DNA of 33,727 nucleotides from an uncultured Bacteroidota bacterium (lineage in GTDB: Bacteria; Bacteroidota; Bacteroidia; Flavobacteriales; Flavobacteriaceae). This document shows, piece after piece, positions 9,456 through 19,098 of the stretch. Position 1 is the stretch's first letter. Every line of letters begins with the position of its first letter. The translations under genes were made by a program, and so were the position numbers. The notes beneath the pieces were generated by a model. It did not search any database. It was not told the origin of the DNA and saw only the letters and a program-made list of their open reading frames with translations. The stretch is from assembly GCA_902523665.1 (NCBI GenBank), contig CABZAD010000011.1, forward strand, positions 1 to 33,727, given 5' to 3'.

Positions 9456-11027
9456 ATGGAAAAATATAAAATTGATGAAATTCATTGTAGAGAATATCTA
9501 GTTGATGGAGAGCTAAAAAAATGGGAGGGGGATACTTCAGAAGTATTTTCTACCATTGATATCAAAGAAGAGGGTGATTACACTCCAACTCTTTTAGGTT
9601 CTATACCTGACATGGATTCTGATTCCGCAATAGAAGCGCTTGATTCCGCAAAGAAAGCATTCAATAGAGGACAAGGTAAGTGGCCAACAATGAAAGTAAT
9701 AGATAGGTTGAAGTGCATGAAGAGATTTGCAGACAAAATGCAAGATCATCGGGATATAGTGGTTAAGCTTTTAATGTGGGAAATAGGAAAGAATCAAACT
9801 GATTCTGAAAAGGAATTTGACAGAACAGTAAAATATATTTATGACACTATTGATGAGTATAAAAATATTGATAGGTCTTCTTCTAGATTTGAAAAAGACT
9901 CTGGAATTCATGCTCACATTAGAAGAGGTCCTCTTGGTGTAGTTCTTTGTCTTGGACCATACAATTATCCTCTAAACGAGACTTTTTGCCTTCTCATACC
10001 TGCTATTCTCATGGGTAACACTACGATATTTAAACCTGCCAAACATGGAGTTTTGCTTATTTCACCATTACTTAAAGCTTTTAAGGAGTGTTTCCCACCA
10101 GGAGTTGTAAACATTTTATTTGGTAGAGGTAGAAAAATATGTCCACCAATAATGAAGACAGGGTTTGTTGATGTGTTGGCTTTAATAGGTCATAGTTCAT
10201 CAGCTGTAGCTTTGCAAGATCAACACCCAAATAAAAACAGACTTAGATTAGTTCTAGGCCTAGAAGCTAAAAACCCTGCAATTATTCTTCCAGATGCTGA
10301 CTTAAATCTAACTATTCAAGAATGTATTTCAGGTTCTTTGTCCTATAACGGTCAAAGATGTACTGCTCTAAAGGTAATATATGTGCATGAATCTATTGCA
10401 GATGAATTTAACACTAAGTTTGCAAAGGCTGTTGATAATCTTAAATTTGGTATGCCTTGGGATAAAGATGCTTTTCTTACCCCACTGCCAGAACCTTCAA
10501 AACCTAACTACATTAAGGACTTAATCGATGATGCTATTTCTAAAGGTGCCGATGTGATCAATGATAAAGGTGGTGAGGTAACTAATAATTATTGCTACCC
10601 GGCAGTATTATATCCTGTAAATAGCTCAATGAAGGTTTTTGAAGAGGAACAATTTGGCCCTGTGGTGCCAATTATTCCATTCAAAAAAATAGATGAACCC
10701 CTTGATGATATGGCAATATCTGAGTACGGTCAGCAAGTAAGTCTCTTTGGAAGTGATACAAAGAAATTAGGTCCTTTAATTGATACTCTTGCAAATTTAG
10801 TGTGTAGAGTGAATTTAAATAGTTCATGTCAAAGAGGTCCTGATATTTATCCATTCACTGGTAGAAAGAATTCAGCAGTAAGCACTTTGAGTGTTCATGA
10901 TGCTCTAAGGGCATTTTCAATAAGAACATTCGTGGCTTCAAAAGATAATGTTCATAATAACAGAATTTTAAAGAAGTTATTAGATTCAAATGATTCTAAT
11001 TTCATTTCTACTGATTATATACTTTAA
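9456..11027 (+). CDS. gapN: GapN-like non-phosphorylating glyceraldehyde-3-phosphate dehydrogenase (ALDH superfamily)
   Basis: 523 residues. The C-terminal half resembles the GapN group: NGQRCTALK with nucleophile Cys302, [10 protein letters not shown], and a tail with QRGPD and PFTGRK. Asn170 in GPYNYPLNE matches the catalytic asparagine. By homology it would oxidise glyceraldehyde-3-phosphate directly to 3-phosphoglycerate and make NADPH. One oddity: where ALDHs have ELGGK, this protein reads GLEAK. The general-base Glu position, 34 residues before the Cys, is therefore Gly268, with a Glu two residues later. It follows ilvA by 12 nt and ends the ilv operon. Its stop overlaps the leuB stop on the other strand. 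The substrate is inferred. Confidence 0.8.
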   Translation: MEKYKIDEIHCREYLVDGELKKWEGDTSEVFSTIDIKEEGDYTPTLLGSIPDMDSDSAIEALDSAKKAFNRGQGKWPTMKVIDRLKCMKRFADKMQDHRDIVVKLLMWEIGKNQTDSEKEFDRTVKYIYDTIDEYKNIDRSSSRFEKDSGIHAHIRRGPLGVVLCLGPYNYPLNETFCLLIPAILMGNTTIFKPAKHGVLLISPLLKAFKECFPPGVVNILFGRGRKICPPIMKTGFVDVLALIGHSSSAVALQDQHPNKNRLRLVLGLEAKNPAIILPDADLNLTIQECISGSLSYNGQRCTALKVIYVHESIADEFNTKFAKAVDNLKFGMPWDKDAFLTPLPEPSKPNYIKDLIDDAISKGADVINDKGGEVTNNYCYPAVLYPVNSSMKVFEEEQFGPVVPIIPFKKIDEPLDDMAISEYGQQVSLFGSDTKKLGPLIDTLANLVCRVNLNSSCQRGPDIYPFTGRKNSAVSTLSVHDALRAFSIRTFVASKDNVHNNRILKKLLDSNDSNFISTDYIL

Positions 11028-12091
11028 CTATTTTTTATAAAATTTACTATATAATCTCCAACTTCATCAGTGGTGTATGCTTTATTCTCTTTATTTAAAT
11101 CTGGAGTTGTAAACTTATTTATAAGAGAATCTTCAACAGCACTATTAATAATTTTAGATTCATCTTTTAAATTAAATGAGTGATCAAGCATCATAGATAA
11201 AGACAAAATTGATGCTATAGGGTTTGCAATTTTTTTTCCTGTAGCCTCTGGGTAAGACCCATGTATAGGCTCATATAATGCGTTCTCCGAGCCAATTGAT
11301 GCTGAAGGCATCAAACCCATTGAACCTGATATCACTGAAGCTTCATCAGTTAGTATATCACCAAACAGATTAGATGTTATAAGGACATCATAAGAACTTG
11401 GCCATTGAACTAACCTCATAGCTACTGCATCAACGAATTCATATGAAACCTTAATTTCAGGATAATCTTTTTCCATACTTTGTACTGTCTCCCTCCAAAG
11501 TCTTGATGTTTCAAGAACATTTGCTTTATCAACACAACATAGTTTTTTTGATCTTTTTTTTGCATATTCAAATCCTATTTTTGCTATTCTGATAATTTCT
11601 TCTCTAGAATATTGGCAAGTATCATATGCATAATTATCATTATCTTTTCTTCCTCTATCACCAAAATATATTCCACCGGTAAGTTCTCTAACAAAAAGAA
11701 TATCAGTATCCTTGATTCTTTCTTCTTTTATTGGTGACATGTCAAGAAGAGATTCAAAAATTATTGTTGGTCTAAGATTTGCAAACAGTCCTAATTTTTT
11801 TCTCATTTTCAGTAGTCCCTGTTCCGGTCTTACTTTAGCCTTAGGATCGTTATCATATTTTGGATCACCAATTGCACCAAATAAAATTGCATCAGAATCC
11901 TTACAAAGCTTATAAGTGCTATCTGGATATGGATCATTATATTCATCTATAGCAATTGCACCAACAAGTCCTTCAGTAAGTTCAATCTTGTGATTGTATT
12001 TATCTGCAATACAATTTAATACCTTTAATGACTGATTTGTTACTTCTGGTCCAATCCCATCTCCTGGAAGCACAGCTATCTTTAACTTCAT
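11024..12091 (-). CDS. leuB: 3-isopropylmalate dehydrogenase
   Basis: 355 residues, full length for LeuB. It starts with the nucleotide-binding [10 protein letters not shown] and has the conserved ELTGGIYFG segment (about residues 139-147) and DILTDEAS (metal-binding aspartates). It oxidatively decarboxylates 3-isopropylmalate to the leucine 2-oxo acid. In CimA-route organisms the same enzyme also handles 3-methylmalate for isoleucine. It is the last gene of the leu operon, two bases after the cimA-like gene. Its stop shares the palindromic TTAA at 11024-11027 with the stop of the gapN-like gene. Confidence 0.95.
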   Translation of the reverse strand: MKLKIAVLPGDGIGPEVTNQSLKVLNCIADKYNHKIELTEGLVGAIAIDEYNDPYPDSTYKLCKDSDAILFGAIGDPKYDNDPKAKVRPEQGLLKMRKKLGLFANLRPTIIFESLLDMSPIKEERIKDTDILFVRELTGGIYFGDRGRKDNDNYAYDTCQYSREEIIRIAKIGFEYAKKRSKKLCCVDKANVLETSRLWRETVQSMEKDYPEIKVSYEFVDAVAMRLVQWPSSYDVLITSNLFGDILTDEASVISGSMGLMPSASIGSENALYEPIHGSYPEATGKKIANPIASILSLSMMLDHSFNLKDESKIINSAVEDSLINKFTTPDLNKENKAYTTDEVGDYIVNFIKNS

Positions 12092-12093
12092 AA

Positions 12094-13608
12094 TTATTCA
12101 GTATTTAACATTTTCTCAGTTGCTTTAATTGCAGCTACAGTTTGATCAGTATCTAGTCCTCTTGTTTTAAATTTTTTTGAACCGCTGTCCCATGTAATTG
12201 TAGTTTCACAGAATGCGTCTGAGTCACTTCCCGGTGGAATTCTCACTGCATAGTCGATCAATTTTGGAAGCGCTCTATTCTGTTTTGCATATATTTTTTT
12301 CAATGCATTCATAAAAGCATCAAATTGTCCATCTCCTGAGCAGCTCTCTTGGTAAAGAGTATTATCAATAATTAATGAAATTGATACTGATGGTCTTAGA
12401 GTTTTTGCATGAGTAAGAACATAAGATTCAATTTTAATATTATTCTTTTTGGTAGGATAGTCTAAGACATCATTTATTATATATGGGAGATCTTCAATTG
12501 TTACCTTCTCCTTCTTATCACCTAATTCTATTACTTTGGAGGTAATAACTCCTAGTTCCTTATCATTTAACTTTATACCCAATTCATCTAAGTTTTTCTT
12601 TATGTTTGCTTTTCCTGATGTTTTGCCTAATGCGTATCTTCGTTTTCTACCAAATCTGTTAGGATTCAAATTATTATAGTACAAGTTTTTCTTATTGTCA
12701 CCATCTGCATGTACACCTGCAGTCTGAGTAAATACATTTTCACCAACAATTGGTTTATTGGATGAGACAGTTTGACCCGAAAATGTTGATATTAATTTAC
12801 TAGCCTTAAATAAATTTTTCTCATCTACGTTAATTTTGATATTTGGCATGAAATCTTTTATTGCTGCAACAGCACTTGACAATGGAGTATTCCCAGCTCT
12901 TTCACCCATTCCGTTTATAGTAAGGTGCAATCCATCACAACCAGCCCTTATTGCTTCCATTGAATTCCCAACACTTAAATCATAATCATTATGTCCATGA
13001 AAATCAATATGAAAATCTGGGTATTTCATTTTTATCTCAGATATATACTCGTAAGTTTCGTGATGTGTAAGAATACCTAATGTATCTGGTAATAACAACC
13101 TTTTTATTTTTTTGTCATACAAGAAATCAAGAAAATCGATAACATACTCCTTACTGCTTCTCATACCATTACTCCAATCTTCAAGATATACATTTGTATA
13201 AATTGAGTTTTCCTCAGCCCTTTTAATTGTTTTCAAGATATCTTTAAAATGATTTGAAGGAGTCTTTTTAAGCTGATGCTTAAGATGATTAATAGAACCT
13301 TTTGTTAATAGATTCTGTACCGAACATCCAGAGTCTAAAAGCCATTCTATGGATTTTCCATCATCCAAAAAGGTTAGCACCTCTATACTTTCAATTTTTT
13401 TATTCTTTTTTGCCCAACTGGTAATTTGTTTTACAGAATTTAACTCACCCTCTGATACTCTAGCTGATGCTACCTCAATTCTATCAATTTTAAGTTCATC
13501 TAATAAAAGTTTGGCAATTGTTAACTTTTCTTTTGGAGAATATGAAACTCCAGAGGTTTGTTCACCGTCACGAAGTGTAGTATCCATTATTTCTAGTCTT
13601 CGTTTCAT
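12094..13608 (-). CDS. cimA: LeuA/CimA family synthase with C-terminal regulatory domain, probable (R)-citramalate synthase
   Basis: 504 residues: an HMGL-like TIM barrel (catalytic Arg13-Asp14 in TLRDGEQ, Glu143 in VYLEDW, metal ligands His204 and His206 in FHGHNDYDL), a linker, and a LeuA-dimer type allosteric domain (~385-500). It resembles the structurally studied Leptospira interrogans CimA closely as I recall that sequence. The three pyruvate-pocket residues reported there (Leu81, Leu104, Tyr144) correspond to Leu78, Leu101 and Tyr141 here, so pyruvate plus acetyl-CoA to citramalate is the best reading. Such proteins are often labelled 2-isopropylmalate synthase, and that remains possible. 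A separate leuA is present in the same operon. The start overlaps the leuD stop as TAATG. Confidence 0.78.
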   Translation of the reverse strand: MKRRLEIMDTTLRDGEQTSGVSYSPKEKLTIAKLLLDELKIDRIEVASARVSEGELNSVKQITSWAKKNKKIESIEVLTFLDDGKSIEWLLDSGCSVQNLLTKGSINHLKHQLKKTPSNHFKDILKTIKRAEENSIYTNVYLEDWSNGMRSSKEYVIDFLDFLYDKKIKRLLLPDTLGILTHHETYEYISEIKMKYPDFHIDFHGHNDYDLSVGNSMEAIRAGCDGLHLTINGMGERAGNTPLSSAVAAIKDFMPNIKINVDEKNLFKASKLISTFSGQTVSSNKPIVGENVFTQTAGVHADGDNKKNLYYNNLNPNRFGRKRRYALGKTSGKANIKKNLDELGIKLNDKELGVITSKVIELGDKKEKVTIEDLPYIINDVLDYPTKKNNIKIESYVLTHAKTLRPSVSISLIIDNTLYQESCSGDGQFDAFMNALKKIYAKQNRALPKLIDYAVRIPPGSDSDAFCETTITWDSGSKKFKTRGLDTDQTVAAIKATEKMLNTE

Positions 13609-14204
13609 TAGTATCTTAATTTATTTGCAAAAGCTGAAATTTGATCTTTTTTGTTAATTAGATAATCAATATCATCAAAACCATTTGACATATTACTTTT
13701 TTTATAGGTACTAATTTTAAATTTTTCCTTTTTACTGGAACTTTTAATTTCAAATTCCTGATTATCAAGATTTATTTTAAATACATTTTTGGAATTTTTA
13801 TCAATTTCTGAAAAAATTACAGATAAAAATGAATCACTAACTTGAACTGGTAATACCCCAATATTTAAACAATTATTTTTAAATATATCTGCAAAGAAGC
13901 TAGACACAACAGCTCTGAACCCATAGTCATAAATTGCCCAGACAGCATGCTCTCTTGATGAGCCACAACCAAAATTTTTACCAGCAACTAAAATTTTTCC
14001 TTCATATTTTTTATTGTTTAAGGGGAATGAATCTACTAATGTATTATCTGAATTATATCTCCAATCTCTAAAAAGATTATCACCGAATCCCTTTCTTTCT
14101 GTAGCTTTAAGAAACCTTGCAGGTATTATTTGATCTGTATCAACATTATCAATATTTAAAGGAACAGCAGTACTATTTAATATATTAAATTTTTCGTAAG
14201 CCAT
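13608..14204 (-). CDS. leuD: 3-isopropylmalate dehydratase small subunit
   Basis: 198 residues from the ATG at 14204, which gives the usual LeuD N-terminus (MAYEKF, then NVDTDQIIPARFLK). An upstream in-frame GTG at 14219 would add five residues and overlap leuC, and is less likely. The NFGCGSSREHA motif of the swivel domain is present. It combines with LeuC to isomerise 2- to 3-isopropylmalate, and citramalate to 3-methylmalate where that route is used. Its ATG lies one base past the leuC stop, and its stop overlaps the cimA-like start. Confidence 0.94.
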   Translation of the reverse strand: MAYEKFNILNSTAVPLNIDNVDTDQIIPARFLKATERKGFGDNLFRDWRYNSDNTLVDSFPLNNKKYEGKILVAGKNFGCGSSREHAVWAIYDYGFRAVVSSFFADIFKNNCLNIGVLPVQVSDSFLSVIFSEIDKNSKNVFKINLDNQEFEIKSSSKKEKFKISTYKKSNMSNGFDDIDYLINKKDQISAFANKLRY

Positions 14205-14205
14205 A

Positions 14206-15597
14206 TTATATAATATCACTCGGATCAGTTATCTCACCAGTTATAGCAGTAGCTGCAGCTACAATAGGACTTGCTAAGAGTGTCCTGGCGCCTGGTCCTT
14301 GTCTTCCTTCAAAATTTCTATTAGTTGTACTTACTGCATATTTTCCTTTTGGAATTTTATCATCATTCATAGCTAAACATGCAGAGCAACCTGGTTCTCT
14401 TAGTTTAAAGCCTGACTCAGTAAGAATATCAAGTATTCCCTCATCTCTTATACTTTTAAGTACTTTATGAGATCCTGGTACAAGCCATGCATCAATAGTG
14501 TTTGATTTTTTTCTACCTTTAATTATACTTGCAAAAGTTCTAAAATCCTCGATTCTACCATTTGTACAACTTCCCAAAAAAACATAATCTATTTTTTTAC
14601 CAATCATTCTGTCACCCTCATTAAATTCCATATAATCAAGAGCTTTCTGATAAGATGATATAGATTCAGATTTATTAGCTTTTGGAATTGACTTTGAAAT
14701 AGGTATTGCCATTCCAGGATTAGTTCCATAAGTAATCATAGGCTCAATTTCTTCAGCTTTAAAATTGTATTCCTTATCAAAAATTGCTCCTTTATCAGTA
14801 ATTAATGTCTTCCAATAACTAAATGCTTTAGTCCATTCATCACCTTTTGGTGCATATTCTCTTCCCCTTATATAATTAAATGTCTTATCGTCTGGTGCTA
14901 TCATTCCCCCGCGAGCCCCCATTTCTATGCTTAAATTACAAACTGTCATTCTTCCTTCCATAGACATATTCTTAAATACACTTCCAGCATATTCAACAAA
15001 ATATCCAGTAGCACCTGAAGCAGACAACTTTGAAATTATATAAATAGCAACATCCTTTGGAGTAACATTGGGAGAAAGTTTACCATCTACGTTGATTCTC
15101 ATTTTCATTGGTTTCTGTTGCATTATCGTTTGACAAGCCAAGACCATTTCAACCTCTGAAGTTCCAATACCAAAAGCAATTGCACCAAAAGCACCGTGAG
15201 TTGATGTGTGTGAGTCTCCGCATACAATTGTTAAGCCAGGTTGAGTAATACCATTTTCTGGTCCTATTACATGTACAATTCCATTTTTTTTATGACCAAG
15301 TCCCCAAAAATCAATTCCATGTTCATTACAATTTTTTTCCAGTGTTTTTACTTGCATTGCCGAAAGTCTATCTTTAATCGGTAAATGTTGATTGATTGTT
15401 GGAGTGTTATGATCAGCTGTAGCAAAAGTTCTTTGGGGATACATAACTTTTAGATTTCTATTTTTTAGTCCAACGAATGCAACAGGACTAGTAACTTCAT
15501 GTATAAAATGTTTGTCTATAAACAGAACATCAGGCCCATCTTTAATTCTCTCAATTACATGAGAATCCCAGACTTTATCAAAAAGTGTTTTAACCAT
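14206..15597 (-). CDS. leuC: 3-isopropylmalate dehydratase large subunit
   Basis: 463 residues, aconitase family, full length. Cluster-ligating cysteines are visible in FLGSCTNGR and in GCSACLAMN (two cysteines). The N-terminal HEVTSPVAF and [13 protein letters not shown] segments are typical of LeuC. Its ATG overlaps the last 8 nt of leuA (ATGGTTAA), indicating translational coupling. Confidence 0.96.
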   Translation of the reverse strand: MVKTLFDKVWDSHVIERIKDGPDVLFIDKHFIHEVTSPVAFVGLKNRNLKVMYPQRTFATADHNTPTINQHLPIKDRLSAMQVKTLEKNCNEHGIDFWGLGHKKNGIVHVIGPENGITQPGLTIVCGDSHTSTHGAFGAIAFGIGTSEVEMVLACQTIMQQKPMKMRINVDGKLSPNVTPKDVAIYIISKLSASGATGYFVEYAGSVFKNMSMEGRMTVCNLSIEMGARGGMIAPDDKTFNYIRGREYAPKGDEWTKAFSYWKTLITDKGAIFDKEYNFKAEEIEPMITYGTNPGMAIPISKSIPKANKSESISSYQKALDYMEFNEGDRMIGKKIDYVFLGSCTNGRIEDFRTFASIIKGRKKSNTIDAWLVPGSHKVLKSIRDEGILDILTESGFKLREPGCSACLAMNDDKIPKGKYAVSTTNRNFEGRQGPGARTLLASPIVAAATAITGEITDPSDII

Positions 15598-16750
15598 AGC
15601 TAATATTTTTTTTCTGAAGCATTAATGGAAAATCCGAGTCAGTTACCTCCTTCTTTTGATCTGCAATAACTAAAAATTCTCCATAAACATCATCTAACTC
15701 TTTTTTGGTAAGATTAACTCCAAACTCTTTCATTCTAAATGCAAGAGCAGCTCTACCACTTCTAGCAGTTAAAACTATTGAGGATTTATTGACACCCACA
15801 TCAATTGGATCTATTATTTCGTAAGTTTCCCTTTTTTTAATAACTCCATCTTGATGTATTCCTGAGCTATGAGCAAAAGCATTAGACCCTACTATAGCTT
15901 TATTTGGCTGAACAGGCATTCCCATGAGTTCTGATACCTTCTGACTTGTTTCATTTAATAGTTTAGAATTTATATTTGTGTCTAAGTTCAAGTCTGTGTG
16001 CTGTCTCAAGATCATTACAACCTCCTCAAGAGATGTATTCCCAGCTCTTTCTCCAATACCGTTAATTGTACATTCAACTTGCCTCGCACCATTTAAAACG
16101 CCATAAATTGAGTTTGCTGTTGCTAATCCTAAATCGTTATGACAGTGACATGAGATCGTAACTTTGTCAATACCCTTGACATTCTCAACTAAATATTTAA
16201 TTTTTTCACCATATTCATTTGGAAGGCAATAACCAGTTGTGTCAGGAATATTTAAGACAGTTGCACCAGATTTTATAACTTCCTCACAAACTTTTGCAAG
16301 AAAATCATTTTCAGTTCTACCAGCATCTTCAGCATAAAACTCAATGTCCTCTATATATTTTTTTGCATGAGATACTGCTTTTTTTGCAAGATCAATAATA
16401 GAATTTTTATTTGATTTAAATTTATGTTTAATATGAATGTCAGATGTTCCAATTCCAGTATGGATCCTTGGTCTCTTAGCATATTTAAGTGATTCGGCAG
16501 CAACATCTATATCTTTTTCATTAGCGCGACTGAGTGCGCAAACAGATGCATTTTTTATAATCTTTGAAATTTCAACTACCGACTTGAAATCTCCAGGACT
16601 GGAAATAGGAAAACCACCTTCAATAATATCCACACCAAGCATATCAATTTTCTCAGCTAAAATTAATTTACTTTTCGTATCAAGCTTGCATCCTGGTACC
16701 TGTTCACCATCTCTTAAAGTAGTATCAAATATTTTGACTTGGTTTTTCAT
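15590..16750 (-). CDS. leuA: 2-isopropylmalate synthase, short form without regulatory domain
   Basis: 386 residues, covering the catalytic TIM barrel and a short helical region only. The ~120-residue C-terminal allosteric domain of longer LeuA proteins is absent, a form common in Bacteroidota. Motifs include [27 protein letters not shown], and metal ligands His202 and His204 in SCHCHNDLG. It condenses 2-oxoisovalerate with acetyl-CoA, the first committed step of leucine synthesis. It is the first gene of the minus-strand operon leuA-leuC-leuD-cimA-leuB. The 126-nt divergent gap to the next plus-strand gene shows no clear promoter box or attenuator. Without the domain, leucine feedback would have to act by another means. 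Confidence 0.93.
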   Translation of the reverse strand: MKNQVKIFDTTLRDGEQVPGCKLDTKSKLILAEKIDMLGVDIIEGGFPISSPGDFKSVVEISKIIKNASVCALSRANEKDIDVAAESLKYAKRPRIHTGIGTSDIHIKHKFKSNKNSIIDLAKKAVSHAKKYIEDIEFYAEDAGRTENDFLAKVCEEVIKSGATVLNIPDTTGYCLPNEYGEKIKYLVENVKGIDKVTISCHCHNDLGLATANSIYGVLNGARQVECTINGIGERAGNTSLEEVVMILRQHTDLNLDTNINSKLLNETSQKVSELMGMPVQPNKAIVGSNAFAHSSGIHQDGVIKKRETYEIIDPIDVGVNKSSIVLTARSGRAALAFRMKEFGVNLTKKELDDVYGEFLVIADQKKEVTDSDFPLMLQKKNISYG

Positions 16751-16876
16751 ACAACACTAAATTATTACTAATAATGGTGATTCTTAAAAAAAAGTATATT
16801 AATTTTACAATGTTCTAGATACATTATTTATTCTTAAACAATTGAAAACTAACATTTTAATAAAAAATTATATACA

Positions 16877-18448
16877 ATGACAAATCAGTTAAAAGATAAT
16901 TTATTTGTTCTTATTAAATCTTTAACAAAGTCTGAGAAGAGACAATTTAAACTATACGTAGGTAGAATGGATTCAAATGAAGACTCTAAATTTTTAAAAT
17001 TATTCAATCTTTTAGATAAAATGGACTTTTACAGTGAAGATTTAATTTTAAAGAAAAAAATTGTATCAAAGCTTCAACTATCAAATCTTAAGGCACATTT
17101 ATACAAACAGATATTAATTAGTTTAAGATTAAATCCTCAACATAAAAACGTGAAACTTCATATTAGAGGCCAAATTGACTTTGCAAATATTTTATACCAA
17201 AAAGGGTTATATAAACAAAGCTTGAAAATTCTTGACAAGGCTAAATCATTTGCATTAAAATATGACGAAAATGCCTCAGCTTATGAAATAGTCGAATTTG
17301 AAAAATTAATTGAGTCTCTATACGTTACAAGAAGTCTAAGTAATAGAACAAATGAACTAGTTTCTCAAACTAATCATCTACGTGAACAAAATGAGATTTA
17401 TAGTAATCTATCAAATATCTCATTACAACTTTATGAAAAACTTATTAAGGCAGGTTATGCAAAGAGTGACGATGAGTCTAAAGAGATAAAAAAATTTTTC
17501 AAACAAAAAATTAAAAGCTTTAAAATTAGTGAATTAGGATTCAGAGAAACTCTGATATATTATCAAATTTGGGTTTGGTACAGTCTTTTAATTCAGGATT
17601 TTTTATCAAGTTATAAATATGCTTCAAAGTGGATAGATACTTTTAATAGGTCACCTGAAATGATTAGAATACACCCTGTTTTTTATTTAAAAGGTTATAA
17701 CTTTCTGTTGGAAGCACTTGCTCTAATTAAGTATCCTTCTAAATTTAAATATAGATTAAATGATTTAATCAAAGTTGTTGAAGACAAATCATTTCCAAGA
17801 AATCAGAATTTAAATGCTTTAATATTCATTTATAAGTATAATAATCTATTTAATCTACATGTTTTAGAGGGTGATTTTAAAGAATCTTTAAAAATTATTC
17901 CTGAAGTGCTTGAAGGTATTGAGATAAATAAAAATTTTATCGATCATCATCATATAATGCTTTTATATTTCAAAATTGCATGTATGTATTTTACAGTTAA
18001 TGACTATGATAATTGCATAAAATATGTAAACAACATTATAAGTAATAAAAATATTAAGATGAGGGAGGACCTCCAGTGTTTTACAAGAATTTTAAATCTA
18101 ATTGCTCACTGGGAAGCTGGTCGTGATTATAACCTAGATAAAATTATAAGGGAGACATATAATTATCTTGACAAGATGAATGACCTTCATGAGGTACAAA
18201 AAACAATACTTAAGTATCTAAATGGATTAGAAAACATATATCCTGGAGAAATTAAAGGATTTTTAAGAAGCCTCCATTCAGAGTTAAAAAAATTTGAAGA
18301 TGATCCCTATGAAAAAAGAGCTTTTTTATATCTAGATATTATATCATGGCTTGAGAGTAAAATAAATAACATGCCTGTAGCAGACATAATTAAAGAAAAG
18401 GCTTTGCATATTAATCGAAAGGAGAAGCAGACCACAGTGCTAATTTAG
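16877..18448 (+). CDS. Uncharacterised all-helical protein, 523 residues
   Basis: I do not recognise a named family. The protein has no signal peptide or membrane segment and is rich in Lys, Leu, Ile and Asn. It reads as helix after helix, with TPR-like pairs in the middle, for example ANILYQKGLYKQSLKILDKA at ~98-117 and a repeat around 360-390. The N-terminus contains LTKSEKRQFKLYVG, which I associate with conserved hypothetical proteins of Bacteroidota, but I cannot name a domain. It could be a cytoplasmic scaffold or helical-repeat adaptor; no catalytic motif is visible. It stands divergent from leuA. Its last 38 nt overlap the 3' end of the pseudouridine synthase gene on the opposite strand. 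Confidence 0.8.
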   Translation: MTNQLKDNLFVLIKSLTKSEKRQFKLYVGRMDSNEDSKFLKLFNLLDKMDFYSEDLILKKKIVSKLQLSNLKAHLYKQILISLRLNPQHKNVKLHIRGQIDFANILYQKGLYKQSLKILDKAKSFALKYDENASAYEIVEFEKLIESLYVTRSLSNRTNELVSQTNHLREQNEIYSNLSNISLQLYEKLIKAGYAKSDDESKEIKKFFKQKIKSFKISELGFRETLIYYQIWVWYSLLIQDFLSSYKYASKWIDTFNRSPEMIRIHPVFYLKGYNFLLEALALIKYPSKFKYRLNDLIKVVEDKSFPRNQNLNALIFIYKYNNLFNLHVLEGDFKESLKIIPEVLEGIEINKNFIDHHHIMLLYFKIACMYFTVNDYDNCIKYVNNIISNKNIKMREDLQCFTRILNLIAHWEAGRDYNLDKIIRETYNYLDKMNDLHEVQKTILKYLNGLENIYPGEIKGFLRSLHSELKKFEDDPYEKRAFLYLDIISWLESKINNMPVADIIKEKALHINRKEKQTTVLI

Positions 18449-19097
18449 GTGGCTCAGCCCTTATAATAATTTTTTTTTTTGATACAGGATGTATAAAATT
18501 AACTTCTCTTGAATGAAGATAGATTCCACCATCTTTAATAGACCTCTTGGAGCCATATTTTAAGTCTCCCAATATTGGAAATCCAACTTCAGAGAAACTA
18601 CATCGTATTTGATGATGTCTTCCTGTCTCAAGATCTACTTCAATTTTTAAATATTTTTCAAGTTTTTCAATTATTCTATATTTCAATGAACCATACTTTG
18701 AATTTTTTACCTCTTCTTTGGAAAAGAAAGATTTATTTATTTTTTTATTTTTTATAAACCACCCCTCAATCTTACCCTCATTTGATTTAAACTTATTTGA
18801 TATAAATAGCCAATAAAGCTTTCTAATTTCCCTTTTTTTTAGTTTATCGTTCATCCTGGATAATGCCTTACCTGTCCTTGCAAATATTACAATACCAGAT
18901 ACAGGTCTATCTATTCTATTTACAAGCCCTAAAAATACATTTCCTGTTTTTTCGTATTTATTTTTGATGTAATCTTTTACAAATTCAAGAAGTGGAGTAT
19001 CACCTGTTTTATCTCCTTGTACAAGAACTCCACATTTTTTATTTACAATAATCAAGTGATTATCTTCAAAGAGAATATCTGATTTCTGAAATTTCAA
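18411..19097 (-). CDS. RluA-family RNA pseudouridine synthase
   Basis: 228 residues, with the catalytic domain of the RluA group and no S4 domain. The catalytic aspartate is Asp63 in VNRIDRPVSG; the family usually has HRLD, so His to Asn and Leu to Ile are small departures. The second conserved segment, LETGRHHQIRCSFSEVGFPILGD, starts near residue 156. It would convert uridine to pseudouridine in rRNA or tRNA; the target site cannot be told. No ATG is available: the start is TTG at 19097, one base after the panB stop, and places the ILFEDNHLIIVNK strand at the expected position. It is cotranscribed with panB and overlaps the preceding plus-strand gene by 38 nt at the 3' end. Confidence 0.87.
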   Translation of the reverse strand: MKFQKSDILFEDNHLIIVNKKCGVLVQGDKTGDTPLLEFVKDYIKNKYEKTGNVFLGLVNRIDRPVSGIVIFARTGKALSRMNDKLKKREIRKLYWLFISNKFKSNEGKIEGWFIKNKKINKSFFSKEEVKNSKYGSLKYRIIEKLEKYLKIEVDLETGRHHQIRCSFSEVGFPILGDLKYGSKRSIKDGGIYLHSREVNFIHPVSKKKIIIRAEPPKLALWSASPFD

Positions 19098-19098
19098 A

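Noticed and set aside
16785-16840. A 16-codon frame upstream of leuA that could be a leucine leader peptide
   Set aside because: Only three scattered leucine codons, no consecutive run, and no terminator or antiterminator hairpin follows.
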